From positions 1-11,372 of the forward strand of contig CAZRYT010000018.1 in NCBI GenBank assembly GCA_964604415.1: a stretch of 11,372 bases of DNA. The letters are read 5' to 3'. Of this stretch, positions 6,779 through 11,372 are shown in pieces. Position numbers and translations under genes: made by a program. Under the pieces are notes generated by a model, which was not told where the DNA came from, did not search any database, and saw nothing but the letters and a program-made list of their open reading frames with translations. This DNA is from CAZJQT01 sp964604415 (GTDB taxonomy: Bacteria; Patescibacteriota; Saccharimonadia; Saccharimonadales; CAZJQT01). The stretch's first letter is position 1, and every line of letters begins with the position of its first letter.

Positions 6779-7211
6779 ATGGCGAGTAGAGTGCACAGCA
6801 TAGTAGAGACTGGTGGGCTCGCAACTTTAGTGACAGTTGAATGTCATGTTACAGCTGGATTTCCCAAAGAAACGTATAGTCATAAACTTGGCACCTGCCG
6901 ATATACCTAAGGATAGTAGTAGTTTTGATTTGGCTATGGCGGTTTCCAGACAAATTCAATACTTGAGGAATGGCAGTAAGACTAAAACCAACGCGAGTTT
7001 ATCTAATCGTGAAGTCAAAAACCTTGCTAACTTAACAACTGAGGCTGAGCAGTTACTAAACCAAGCAGCCGAGCGTTTACAGATCTCTGCCCGTAGTTAT
7101 ATGCGCTTGATTAAAGTCGCCAGAACCATCGCTGATCTGGATGAGAGTCCGCACATAGAAGCTCCTCATATCTCTGAAGCTATTCAATATCGCCGCATCA
7201 CCTCTCAGTAG
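6779..7211 (+). pseudogene. comM: Decayed comM/yifB (Mg-chelatase-like AAA+ ATPase), frameshifted and core deleted
   Basis: Two pieces of a ComM-type protein (normally about 500 residues) remain. Piece 1, from ATG 6779, reads MASRVHSIV...VTVECHVTAGFP, the ComM N-terminus, then leaves frame. Piece 2, one frame over (from about 6848), reads FPKKRIVINLAPADIPKDSS then FDLAMAVS and jumps straight to the C-terminal domain (ASLSNREVKNLANLT, SARSYMRLIKVARTIADLD, HISEAIQYRRI). Missing are about 30 residues between GLP and the FPKKR-like motif, a frameshifting loss, and then about 350 residues in frame, including Walker A, Walker B and the sensor motifs. ComM helps branch migration during natural transformation; this copy cannot have ATPase activity. 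A 124-residue frame from TTG 6837 survives, but that start is not credible as a genuine one. Confidence 0.8.
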
Positions 7212-7229
7212 CTACCCACTTATATCTGA

Positions 7230-7323
7230 ACGAGTATTTTTCACGAAAGAGACTCAGGCAAAGCGCAGCCAGAGTAGTTTTACTACCCTGAGCGAAAGCG
7301 GTCTCTTGAGGAAAAATACGAGT
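7230..7323. mobile_element. MITE-like palindromic element (82 bp) with 6-bp direct repeats
   Basis: ACGAGT occurs at 7230-7235 and 7318-7323, directly abutting an 82-bp segment whose ends are inverted, ATTTTTC (7236-7242) and GAAAAAT (7311-7317). Inside are more pairings: AAGAGAC (7247-7253) with GTCTCTT (7301-7307), TCAGG (7254-7258) with CCTGA (7287-7291), GTAGT/ACTAC (7274-7286) and GCGAAAGC (7292-7299). The form fits a small non-autonomous inverted-repeat element with a 6-bp target duplication. A branched structured RNA or a protein-binding palindrome is the alternative. There is no T run, so it is not a simple terminator. It lies between the comM remnant and the infC promoter. Confidence 0.5.
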
Positions 7324-7328
7324 GACCG

Positions 7329-7357
7329 TTGACCTCTGTTAATTAATTTGCTACTAT
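7329..7357 (+). promoter_or_regulatory. Promoter of the infC-rpmI-rplT operon
   Basis: TTGACC (5 of 6) at 7329-7334, a 17-base spacer and TACTAT (4 of 6) at 7352-7357. A start near 7364 gives a leader of about 30 bases carrying AAGGAG. The leader is too short to contain the long L20-type repressor-binding structure known from some bacteria. Confidence 0.6.
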
Positions 7358-7393
7358 TTAGCCCGACCAGTTAACGTTTTTTAAGGAGTGATC

Positions 7394-7954
7394 ATTACTG
7401 AACAAACACGCCTGAATGAGCAAATTCGGGCACCTGAGCTTCGCGTTATAGATGAAGATGGCCGACAGTTAGGCGTTTTATCACGTAGTGAAGCCTTGCA
7501 GACAGCCAAGGATCAGGAGTTAGATTTAGTAGAGGTTTCACCTAATGCCAACCCACCGGTTGCTAAAATAGTTGATTGGGGTAAATACAATTACCAGCGT
7601 ACCAAACAGGTCCAGAAACAACGTCGCAATGCTAAAAATCCTGATATCAAGCAAATGCGTTTTGGGCTCAAGATTGGTGAACACGATTTAGGCGTAAAGC
7701 TTAGAAAAGTAACTAGCTTTTTAGAGGCTGGTCATAAGGTCAAAATTACGCTATTCTATAGAGGACGAGAGATGGCGCACAAAGACATTGGCTTTAATTT
7801 GGCCAACAGCGTCATTGAGCGGTTCGGAGATAGTGTGGTAGTTGAGCAAACGCCTCAACTAAACGGCAAACAATTATCGTTTGTTATCAGGCACAATCCA
7901 AGTCACAAGAAGGAATTAAAGGAAGAAGATAATGCCCAAACTGAAGAATCATAG
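7394..7954 (+). CDS. infC: Translation initiation factor IF-3, apparently AUU start
   Basis: About 186 residues with both IF3 domains. The N-terminal domain shows RLNEQIRAPELRVID, QLGVLSRSEAL and LDLVEVSPNANPPVAKIVD; the linker is KQRRNAKNPDIKQMRF; the C-terminal domain shows IGEHDLGVKLRKVTSFLEAGHKVKITLFYRGRE. IF3 binds the 30S subunit and rejects non-canonical start codons and non-initiator tRNA. AAGGAG at 7383-7388 overlaps the GTG at 7388, so GTG cannot be used with it; the site is spaced 5 bases from ATT at 7394. AUU is the known infC start in Escherichia coli and allows IF3 to repress its own synthesis. ATC at 7391 is a less well spaced alternative. The 3' end overlaps rpmI by 23 bases. 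Confidence 0.93.
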   Translation: MTEQTRLNEQIRAPELRVIDEDGRQLGVLSRSEALQTAKDQELDLVEVSPNANPPVAKIVDWGKYNYQRTKQVQKQRRNAKNPDIKQMRFGLKIGEHDLGVKLRKVTSFLEAGHKVKITLFYRGREMAHKDIGFNLANSVIERFGDSVVVEQTPQLNGKQLSFVIRHNPSHKKELKEEDNAQTEES

Positions 7955-8126
7955 TGGTACCAAAGACCGCGTCAGAATTACCAAAAACGGTAAGGTTCTA
8001 CGTCGTCATTCCACCAAGAGCCACAATTTATCGAAGAAAAGCGCAGCTAGAAAGCGTCAGTTTGCTGGACTACACGAGATAACAGGACGCGTTGCCAAGA
8101 ATATAAAGTTGAAAATCGGAGCATAA
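7932..8126 (+). CDS. rpmI: 50S ribosomal protein L35
   Basis: 64 residues, normal length, highly basic. It begins MPKLKNHSGTKDRVRITKNGK and has the HSTKSHNLSKKSAARKRQ core of L35. The protein sits in the 50S subunit. AAGGAAG lies just upstream of the ATG inside infC, so translation is probably coupled to infC. It lies between infC and rplT, the canonical order. L35 is kept here although some CPR lineages lack certain ribosomal proteins. Confidence 0.96.
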   Translation: MPKLKNHSGTKDRVRITKNGKVLRRHSTKSHNLSKKSAARKRQFAGLHEITGRVAKNIKLKIGA

Positions 8127-8127
8127 G

Positions 8128-8472
8128 ATGAGAGTTAAAAGAGGCGTTGCCGCGCACAAACGGCACACTAAAGTTCGACGTGCTACTAAAGGTTTTAGCC
8201 ACTCTAACCGTGTAAGCGTTAAACGTGGCCGACAAGCTTTGGTCAAAGGTCTGGAGAACGCTACCAGAGACCGTAAAGACCGCAAGCGTACTTTTAGACA
8301 ATTATGGAATGCTCGTATTAACGCTGGAGCTAGACTGCACGGTACCACTTATAGCCGACTGATTGCAGGGCTCAAGAAAGCGAATGTTATCTTAGATCGT
8401 AAGATATTGGCCGAACTAGCCGTCAACGAACCCAAGGCTTTTGAGGCCGTCGTTAAAACCGCTAAGAAATAA
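8128..8472 (+). CDS. rplT: 50S ribosomal protein L20
   Basis: 114 residues, normal length. MRVKRGVAAHKRHTKVRRAT and GFSHSNRVSVKRGRQALVKGLENATRDRKDRKRTFRQLWNARI are typical of L20: a basic N-terminal helix that threads into 23S rRNA and a globular C-terminal domain (YSRLIAGLKKANVILDRKILAELAVNEPKAF). L20 is needed early in 50S assembly and represses this operon in some bacteria. One base separates it from the rpmI stop, and GGAG lies before the ATG. A terminator follows 17 bases after the stop. Confidence 0.97.
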   Translation: MRVKRGVAAHKRHTKVRRATKGFSHSNRVSVKRGRQALVKGLENATRDRKDRKRTFRQLWNARINAGARLHGTTYSRLIAGLKKANVILDRKILAELAVNEPKAFEAVVKTAKK

Positions 8473-8488
8473 GAAAACTTAAGCAAAT

Positions 8489-8514
8489 AAAAAACCGCCA
8501 TCAGGCGGTTTTTT
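8489..8514. terminator. Bidirectional terminator shared by rplT and rnpB
   Basis: AAAAAACCGCC, loop ATCA, GGCGGTTTTTT: a perfect 11-bp stem with a T run on each strand. It ends the plus-strand infC operon and, read leftward, the rnpB transcript, whose mature 3' end is only about 4 bases away. Confidence 0.92.
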
Positions 8515-8517
8515 AGT

Positions 8518-8858
8518 GTCAGACTATCTGTAAGCCGGGTTTTGTCGAGGCTAATCATCTATCTAGACTCAGGATTGCTCCTAAGTTCAAGCGGTTCTTG
8601 TAACAAACCTGGGCGGGTACCTTGATCAGGTTTGTCTCCTTGCAGCCGGCAGGGTTTACCACCTTTGTGCGTCACCACACATAGTTGTGGGCTCTTACCC
8701 CACTCGTTTCACCCTTGCTCCAGCCTTTAGGGCTGGGGCGGTATCGTTTCTGTGGCACTTTCCCTAGGGTCGCCCCCGGTTGCCGTTAGCAACTGCCGTT
8801 CCCTGTGCTGCCCGGACTTTCCTCGTGCATTAAGCACGCGATTAGCCGATAATCTGAC
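8518..8858 (-). ncRNA. rnpB: RNase P RNA (class A)
   Basis: About 341 nt on the minus strand. The ends pair as P1: GTCAGATTAT (8849-8858) with ATAGTCTGAC (8518-8527), 10 bp with one G-U. Core motifs are present: GAGGAAAGTCCGGGC (P4 5' half), ACAGAAA, GGGTGAAACG, AAGAGCCCAC, and the 3' ACCCGGCTTACAGAT. The P15 hairpin loop contains AAGGTAC, supplying the GGU that pairs with tRNA 3' CCA, which fits the encoded CCA of the tRNA at 11319. The RNA is the catalytic part of RNase P, which trims tRNA 5' leaders. Confidence 0.96.
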
Positions 8859-8864
8859 TCAATT

Positions 8865-8873
8865 ATTATACCA
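8865..8873 (-). promoter_or_regulatory. Extended -10 promoter of rnpB
   Basis: A perfect TATAAT (8865-8870) is preceded by TGG, giving the extended -10 form TGN-TATAAT. It lies 7 bases before the predicted rnpB 5' end. The -35 region (about CTAGTA) is poor, as is common when the extended -10 is present. Confidence 0.75.
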
Positions 8874-8906
8874 TAATCGTTATTGATTACTAGTTTTTAA
8901 GCTATT

Positions 8907-9707
8907 TCAATTCAGATCGGTTGCGTCTAAAACTTCATTAACCATGGCATCAGCAAGTTTATTGAGTGCTCTTGGCACGTGCGTAAATGTAACTTTCTCG
9001 AACTTAGTCGCTTGTTGCTTTATGGCCTGATACAGAGGTAAGAGATCTTGATTTTTAACTTTGTAAATTCCTGTCATTTGCCTAACAACCAGCTCGCTAT
9101 CCATATATACCTGGATTATCTTGGCGCCTCGTTGGTAGGCTTCTTCTAAGCCAATTTTTAGGGCTGTGTACTCGGCTTGATTGTTTGTAGTAAGACCTAA
9201 GTACAACCCGCCTTGAGCAATTATGCCGTCGTCCATGGTCATCAATACATAACCAGAAGCTGCTGGACCAGGGTTTCCGCGTGATCCCCCGTCAGCATAA
9301 AGCTTCAATTCTGTAAGCTTAGTAGTGTTTTTGTCCTCGATGGTGGTAAGTGGCTGCGGCGTGGTCGGTGTAAAATCAAAATGTATGATTTTTACTGATG
9401 TTTTCTCGTTGATATCCCGACCATAATACTGTCTGAATGCTGCCACCATATCTTGCTTTGTGGCATATTCCTCTTCCCCGCCTAATTCACCAGGCTCGAT
9501 CTCACCAAGACGTTTGGCTAGGATTTCGTTGATGCGAGCTGTTCCGATAGCCTGCCATGAATCGGGATTTTTTTTATCAACCTTATCGATGATCCATACC
9601 TCATCATCAACATTCAAATTTTTCTCATCATTCACGCGCCAGGTGACAGTTTTCTGGCCTTGGCGAATTAACTCAGCCATTTGATGGTTAAATTTAAGTG
9701 TTTTCAC
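8907..9707 (-). CDS. ASCH domain-RNase HI fusion protein
   Basis: 266 residues, GTG start. Residues 1-113 are an ASCH (PUA-like, RNA-binding) domain with the GQKTVTWR signature (17-24). A linker runs to about 130. Residues 134-262 are RNase HI with YADGGSRGNPGP, NNQAEYTAL, YMDSELVVRQM and HVPRALNKLAD. All four acidic catalytic residues are present: D139, E179, D203 and D253, with H243 before the last. RNase HI cuts RNA in RNA-DNA hybrids; the ASCH part may guide it to structured RNA (inference). Such enzymes more often carry a hybrid-binding or phosphatase domain, so this pairing is unusual. The GTG start overlaps the upstream stop by four bases (GTGA), with AGGAG just before it. Confidence 0.9.
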   Translation of the reverse strand: MKTLKFNHQMAELIRQGQKTVTWRVNDEKNLNVDDEVWIIDKVDKKNPDSWQAIGTARINEILAKRLGEIEPGELGGEEEYATKQDMVAAFRQYYGRDINEKTSVKIIHFDFTPTTPQPLTTIEDKNTTKLTELKLYADGGSRGNPGPAASGYVLMTMDDGIIAQGGLYLGLTTNNQAEYTALKIGLEEAYQRGAKIIQVYMDSELVVRQMTGIYKVKNQDLLPLYQAIKQQATKFEKVTFTHVPRALNKLADAMVNEVLDATDLN

Positions 9708-9946
9708 TGATCATTTTCTCCTAGCGCATCTATAGCTGTGGCTAGTTGTTCGTCTTTATCGGTGACGATATCACCAGCGTCATGTGTGCTCAACCATAAT
9801 TCCACAGTGTTATAGGTATTTTTAAGTGTTGGGTGATGATTAGCTTTAGTGGCGAGTTCTGCAACTTTATTGATAAAGACAACGGCTTGGGCAAAGTCTT
9901 TGAAAATAAATTTCTTATACAGTTTGTTGTTTTGGTTTTGCCACAT
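9704..9946 (-). CDS. Pterin-4a-carbinolamine dehydratase-like protein, short
   Basis: 80 residues against about 95-110 in the family. Seen: FKDFAQAVVFINKVAELA, HHP (37-39), the strand NTVELWLSTHDAG and TDKDEQLATAID. HHP and THD match the DCoH/PhhB active-site pattern. The N-terminal part (usually a Trp- or Leu-rich segment before the first long helix) is shortened to about ten residues. Classical members recycle a pterin cofactor of aromatic amino acid hydroxylases; no such enzyme is visible here, so the true substrate is open. It is translationally coupled to the RNase HI fusion and divergent from queA. No ribosome-binding site is seen before its ATG. Confidence 0.8.
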   Translation of the reverse strand: MWQNQNNKLYKKFIFKDFAQAVVFINKVAELATKANHHPTLKNTYNTVELWLSTHDAGDIVTDKDEQLATAIDALGENDQ

Positions 9947-9969
9947 GCATCAATGGTATCATGAGGGCC
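9947..9969. promoter_or_regulatory. Very short divergent intergenic space
   Basis: The two divergent starts (9946 minus and 9970 plus, or 9961 plus) are separated by only 14 to 23 bases. Promoters must therefore lie inside the opposing genes, or the mRNAs are nearly leaderless. No full promoter could be assigned. Confidence 0.4.
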
Positions 9970-10998
9970 ATGCGAATCGACGATTTTAACTATTCTTTTC
10001 CAGCTGAGCTAATTGCCAAACAGCCACCCAAAGTCCGTGGACAGAGCCGTTTGTTAGTGCTTGATCATTCAAATGGAGACTTAAAGCACAAACAATATGA
10101 AGATTTGCTAGACTACGTTTCACCCGGTGATTTGGTGGTCTTAAATGATACCAAAGTTATAAAAGCACGGTTAATAGCAGCTAACTCAAAGGGTCAAAAG
10201 CGAGAGCTTTTGTTGTTGGAAAAACATAAAAACGACAATGATTGGCATCAGCACCAGGCTTTGTATCGGGGTCAAATAACACCTTCGGAAAGCTTAGAAA
10301 TTCAAGGCATAAGGATTTTGGTACAACGTTTAGAACCGGATGGGATAGCATACCTGAAGAGTCCTGTTGATCTGCTCGAACTGGCAAATAGCTATGGTAG
10401 TGTGCCCTTGCCACCATACATGAAACGTAGGGCAACAAAAGCCGACATTGAACGTTATCAGACGGTTTTTGCACATGAGCCCGGGTCGGTTGCCGCTCCG
10501 ACTGCCTCACTCAACTTTACTAAAGCTTTGCAACAAAAACTGGAAGCCAAAGGCGCCAAAATTGCCTACCTTACCCTCCATGTTGGTTTGGGTACATTTT
10601 TGCCTATCCGCTCCGTGGAGCTAGAAAAGCACCAAATGCATAGTGAATATATTGAGATTCCCGAAACGACAGTTGAAGCTATTCAAGTTGCAAAACAAAA
10701 CAATAACAAGGTTCTGGCAGTCGGTACTACCGTAGCTCGCACTCTTGAATACACCGCAAATGATATATTAACAGGTACGCCAAGTGCCTTAACGGGAGAG
10801 GCTGACATCTTTATCTATCCTGGTTATGAATTTAAGGTAGTGGATCGTCTTTTAACCAACTTTCATGCACCTAAAAGCACAGTATTGATGTTAGCCGCAG
10901 CATTTGCCGGTTGGGATAATCTACAAAAAGCTTACAAAGAAGCTGTGAAGCAAAAATACTCCCTACTCAGCTACGGCGACTCAATGTTAATAATTTAG
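9970..10998 (+). CDS. queA: tRNA preQ1(34) S-adenosylmethionine ribosyltransferase-isomerase
   Basis: 342 residues from ATG 9970 (MRIDDFNYSFPAELIAKQP), which matches the family N-terminus; an in-frame ATG lies at 9961. Family blocks: GDLVVLNDTKVIKARL, GSVPLPPYM, EPGSVAAPTA, HVGLGTFLPIR with HQMHSEYIEIP, GTTVARTLE, IFIYPGYEFKVVDRLLTNFHAPKSTVLMLAAAF. QueA transfers ribose from SAM to preQ1 at wobble position 34 of GUN-anticodon tRNAs to make epoxyqueuosine. One oddity: the usual APTAGLHFT reads APTASLNFT here, with His changed to Asn and Gly to Ser. The gene is otherwise full length. It is convergent with the antitoxin-like gene, 11 bases away. Confidence 0.94.
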   Translation: MRIDDFNYSFPAELIAKQPPKVRGQSRLLVLDHSNGDLKHKQYEDLLDYVSPGDLVVLNDTKVIKARLIAANSKGQKRELLLLEKHKNDNDWHQHQALYRGQITPSESLEIQGIRILVQRLEPDGIAYLKSPVDLLELANSYGSVPLPPYMKRRATKADIERYQTVFAHEPGSVAAPTASLNFTKALQQKLEAKGAKIAYLTLHVGLGTFLPIRSVELEKHQMHSEYIEIPETTVEAIQVAKQNNNKVLAVGTTVARTLEYTANDILTGTPSALTGEADIFIYPGYEFKVVDRLLTNFHAPKSTVLMLAAAFAGWDNLQKAYKEAVKQKYSLLSYGDSMLII

Positions 10999-11009
10999 TT
11001 AAGTAGTAA

Positions 11010-11249
11010 TTACGGCTCAAGGAAGCCAAGGACTGCTCTGGCTGCTAATTCTTGTGCTACTTCCGGTCTTTCGTTAGCAATAACTTCCAAAGGTGACCTA
11101 TCACATATGAATGGACAAGAAGTCCGCAAGAATGTAGCTGCCACTTCTTCATCGTAAGCCGAAGTTATAACTCTGTTAACTCGAGCAAGTAACTGTAGTT
11201 GATCACGATTTGCCGTCGCCAATCCTGCATTTTTTTCTATGTCTGCCAT
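11010..11249 (-). CDS. MbcA/ParS/Xre-type antitoxin-like small protein, no partner seen
   Basis: 79 residues from ATG 11249, chosen for the AAGAGG site 7 bases upstream; the frame runs on to 11312 but through the promoter. The layout resembles the DUF2384 toxin-binding domain: RDQLQLLARVNRVITSAYDEE, then AATFLRTSCPF, then DRSPLEVIANERPEVAQELAARAV, matching the pattern A..WL..P.P.L.G..PL.LL......V...L. The usual N-terminal DNA-binding domain is absent. Such proteins normally neutralise a RES-type toxin encoded next door; the neighbours here are queA and a tRNA, so either the toxin is elsewhere or the protein has another role. The match is from memory and moderate. Confidence 0.55.
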   Translation of the reverse strand: MADIEKNAGLATANRDQLQLLARVNRVITSAYDEEVAATFLRTSCPFICDRSPLEVIANERPEVAQELAARAVLGFLEP

Positions 11250-11273
11250 GTCATACCTCTTTTCAATACGTAG

Positions 11274-11302
11274 TTTATATATCGAATAGAGACAACTTGC
11301 AA
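11274..11302 (-). promoter_or_regulatory. Promoter of the antitoxin-like gene
   Basis: TTGCAA (11297-11302), a 17-base spacer and TATAAA (11274-11279), giving a leader of about 18 bases that contains AAGAGG. It lies between the tRNA 3' end and the gene, so the gene does not depend on tRNA read-through. Confidence 0.6.
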
Positions 11303-11318
11303 GCATGAGCAAAAAGCT

Positions 11319-11372
11319 TGGTCAGGGTGAGAGGACTTGAACCTCCGCTCTCCGGACCCCCAGCCCGGCGCT
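11319..11372 (-). tRNA. tRNA-Pro (anticodon GGG), 5' part outside window
   Basis: Read on the minus strand from the window edge: end of the D arm, anticodon arm CCGGG-CTGGGGG-TCCGG with anticodon GGG at 11361-11359 and G at position 37 as in Pro tRNAs, variable loop, T arm GGAGG-TTCAAGT-CCTCT, acceptor 3' half CACCCTG, discriminator A, and encoded CCA at 11321-11319. The 5' acceptor strand and most of the D arm lie beyond the window. Confidence 0.92.

Noticed and set aside
7230..7323. The palindrome as a terminator or L20-type leader of the infC operon
   Set aside because: No T run on either strand, and it lies upstream of the infC promoter so it is not in the operon leader.
10181..10510. 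109-residue minus-strand frame inside queA
   Set aside because: It is antisense to well-conserved QueA codons and has no ribosome-binding site or motif.
1..11372. CRISPR array or complete insertion sequence
   Set aside because: No regularly spaced repeats of CRISPR size and no transposase-like frame were seen.

Overview
The window most likely comes from a member of the Candidate Phyla Radiation (Patescibacteria), probably Saccharibacteria. The grounds are family resemblance from memory, not a search: a CPR-style surface protein with an LPNTG anchor, a membrane-anchored VirD4/TraD-like ATPase with a long Pro-rich tail, compact gene packing, and small acidic or membrane proteins of CPR type. 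TGA serves as a stop in at least one gene, so there is no sign of the Gracilibacteria/Absconditabacteria code. The one tRNA visible carries an encoded CCA end.

Layout. (1) 1-1999, plus: the 3' part of a large surface protein (Pro-rich hinge, Ig-like and DUF11-like regions, LPNTG plus membrane helix), overlapping by one base a two-helix membrane protein. (2) 5691-1996, minus: a likely three-gene unit of a small multi-helix membrane protein, a disordered acidic protein and a 959-residue TraD/VirD4-like ATPase. The ATPase gene meets the plus-strand gene tail to tail on a shared TTAA. (3) 5692-6836: a long AT-rich region with no convincing protein gene, from which transcription diverges. It holds two good candidates for undescribed small RNAs, one on each strand, plus DnaA-box-like sites and short repeats. 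(4) 6779-7211: a decayed comM/yifB gene with a frameshifting deletion and loss of the whole AAA+ core. An 82-bp palindromic element with a 6-bp direct repeat at each end (MITE-like) follows. (5) 7329-8514, plus: promoter, infC (apparently AUU start), rpmI, rplT and a bidirectional terminator shared with rnpB. (6) 8518-8858, minus: rnpB, RNase P RNA. (7) 9946-8907, minus: a short pterin-carbinolamine-dehydratase-like protein overlapping an ASCH-RNase HI fusion. (8) 9970-10998, plus: queA, starting only a few bases from the divergent dehydratase-like gene. (9) 11249-11010, minus: a small MbcA/ParS/Xre-type antitoxin-like protein with no partner in view, then the 3' part of tRNA-Pro(GGG), which runs off the window.

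Themes. Regions 4-9 are dominated by translation and RNA metabolism (IF3, L35, L20, RNase P, RNase HI, QueA, tRNA). Regions 1-2 concern the cell surface and envelope. The most novel material is the 5692-6836 intergenic region and the element before infC.
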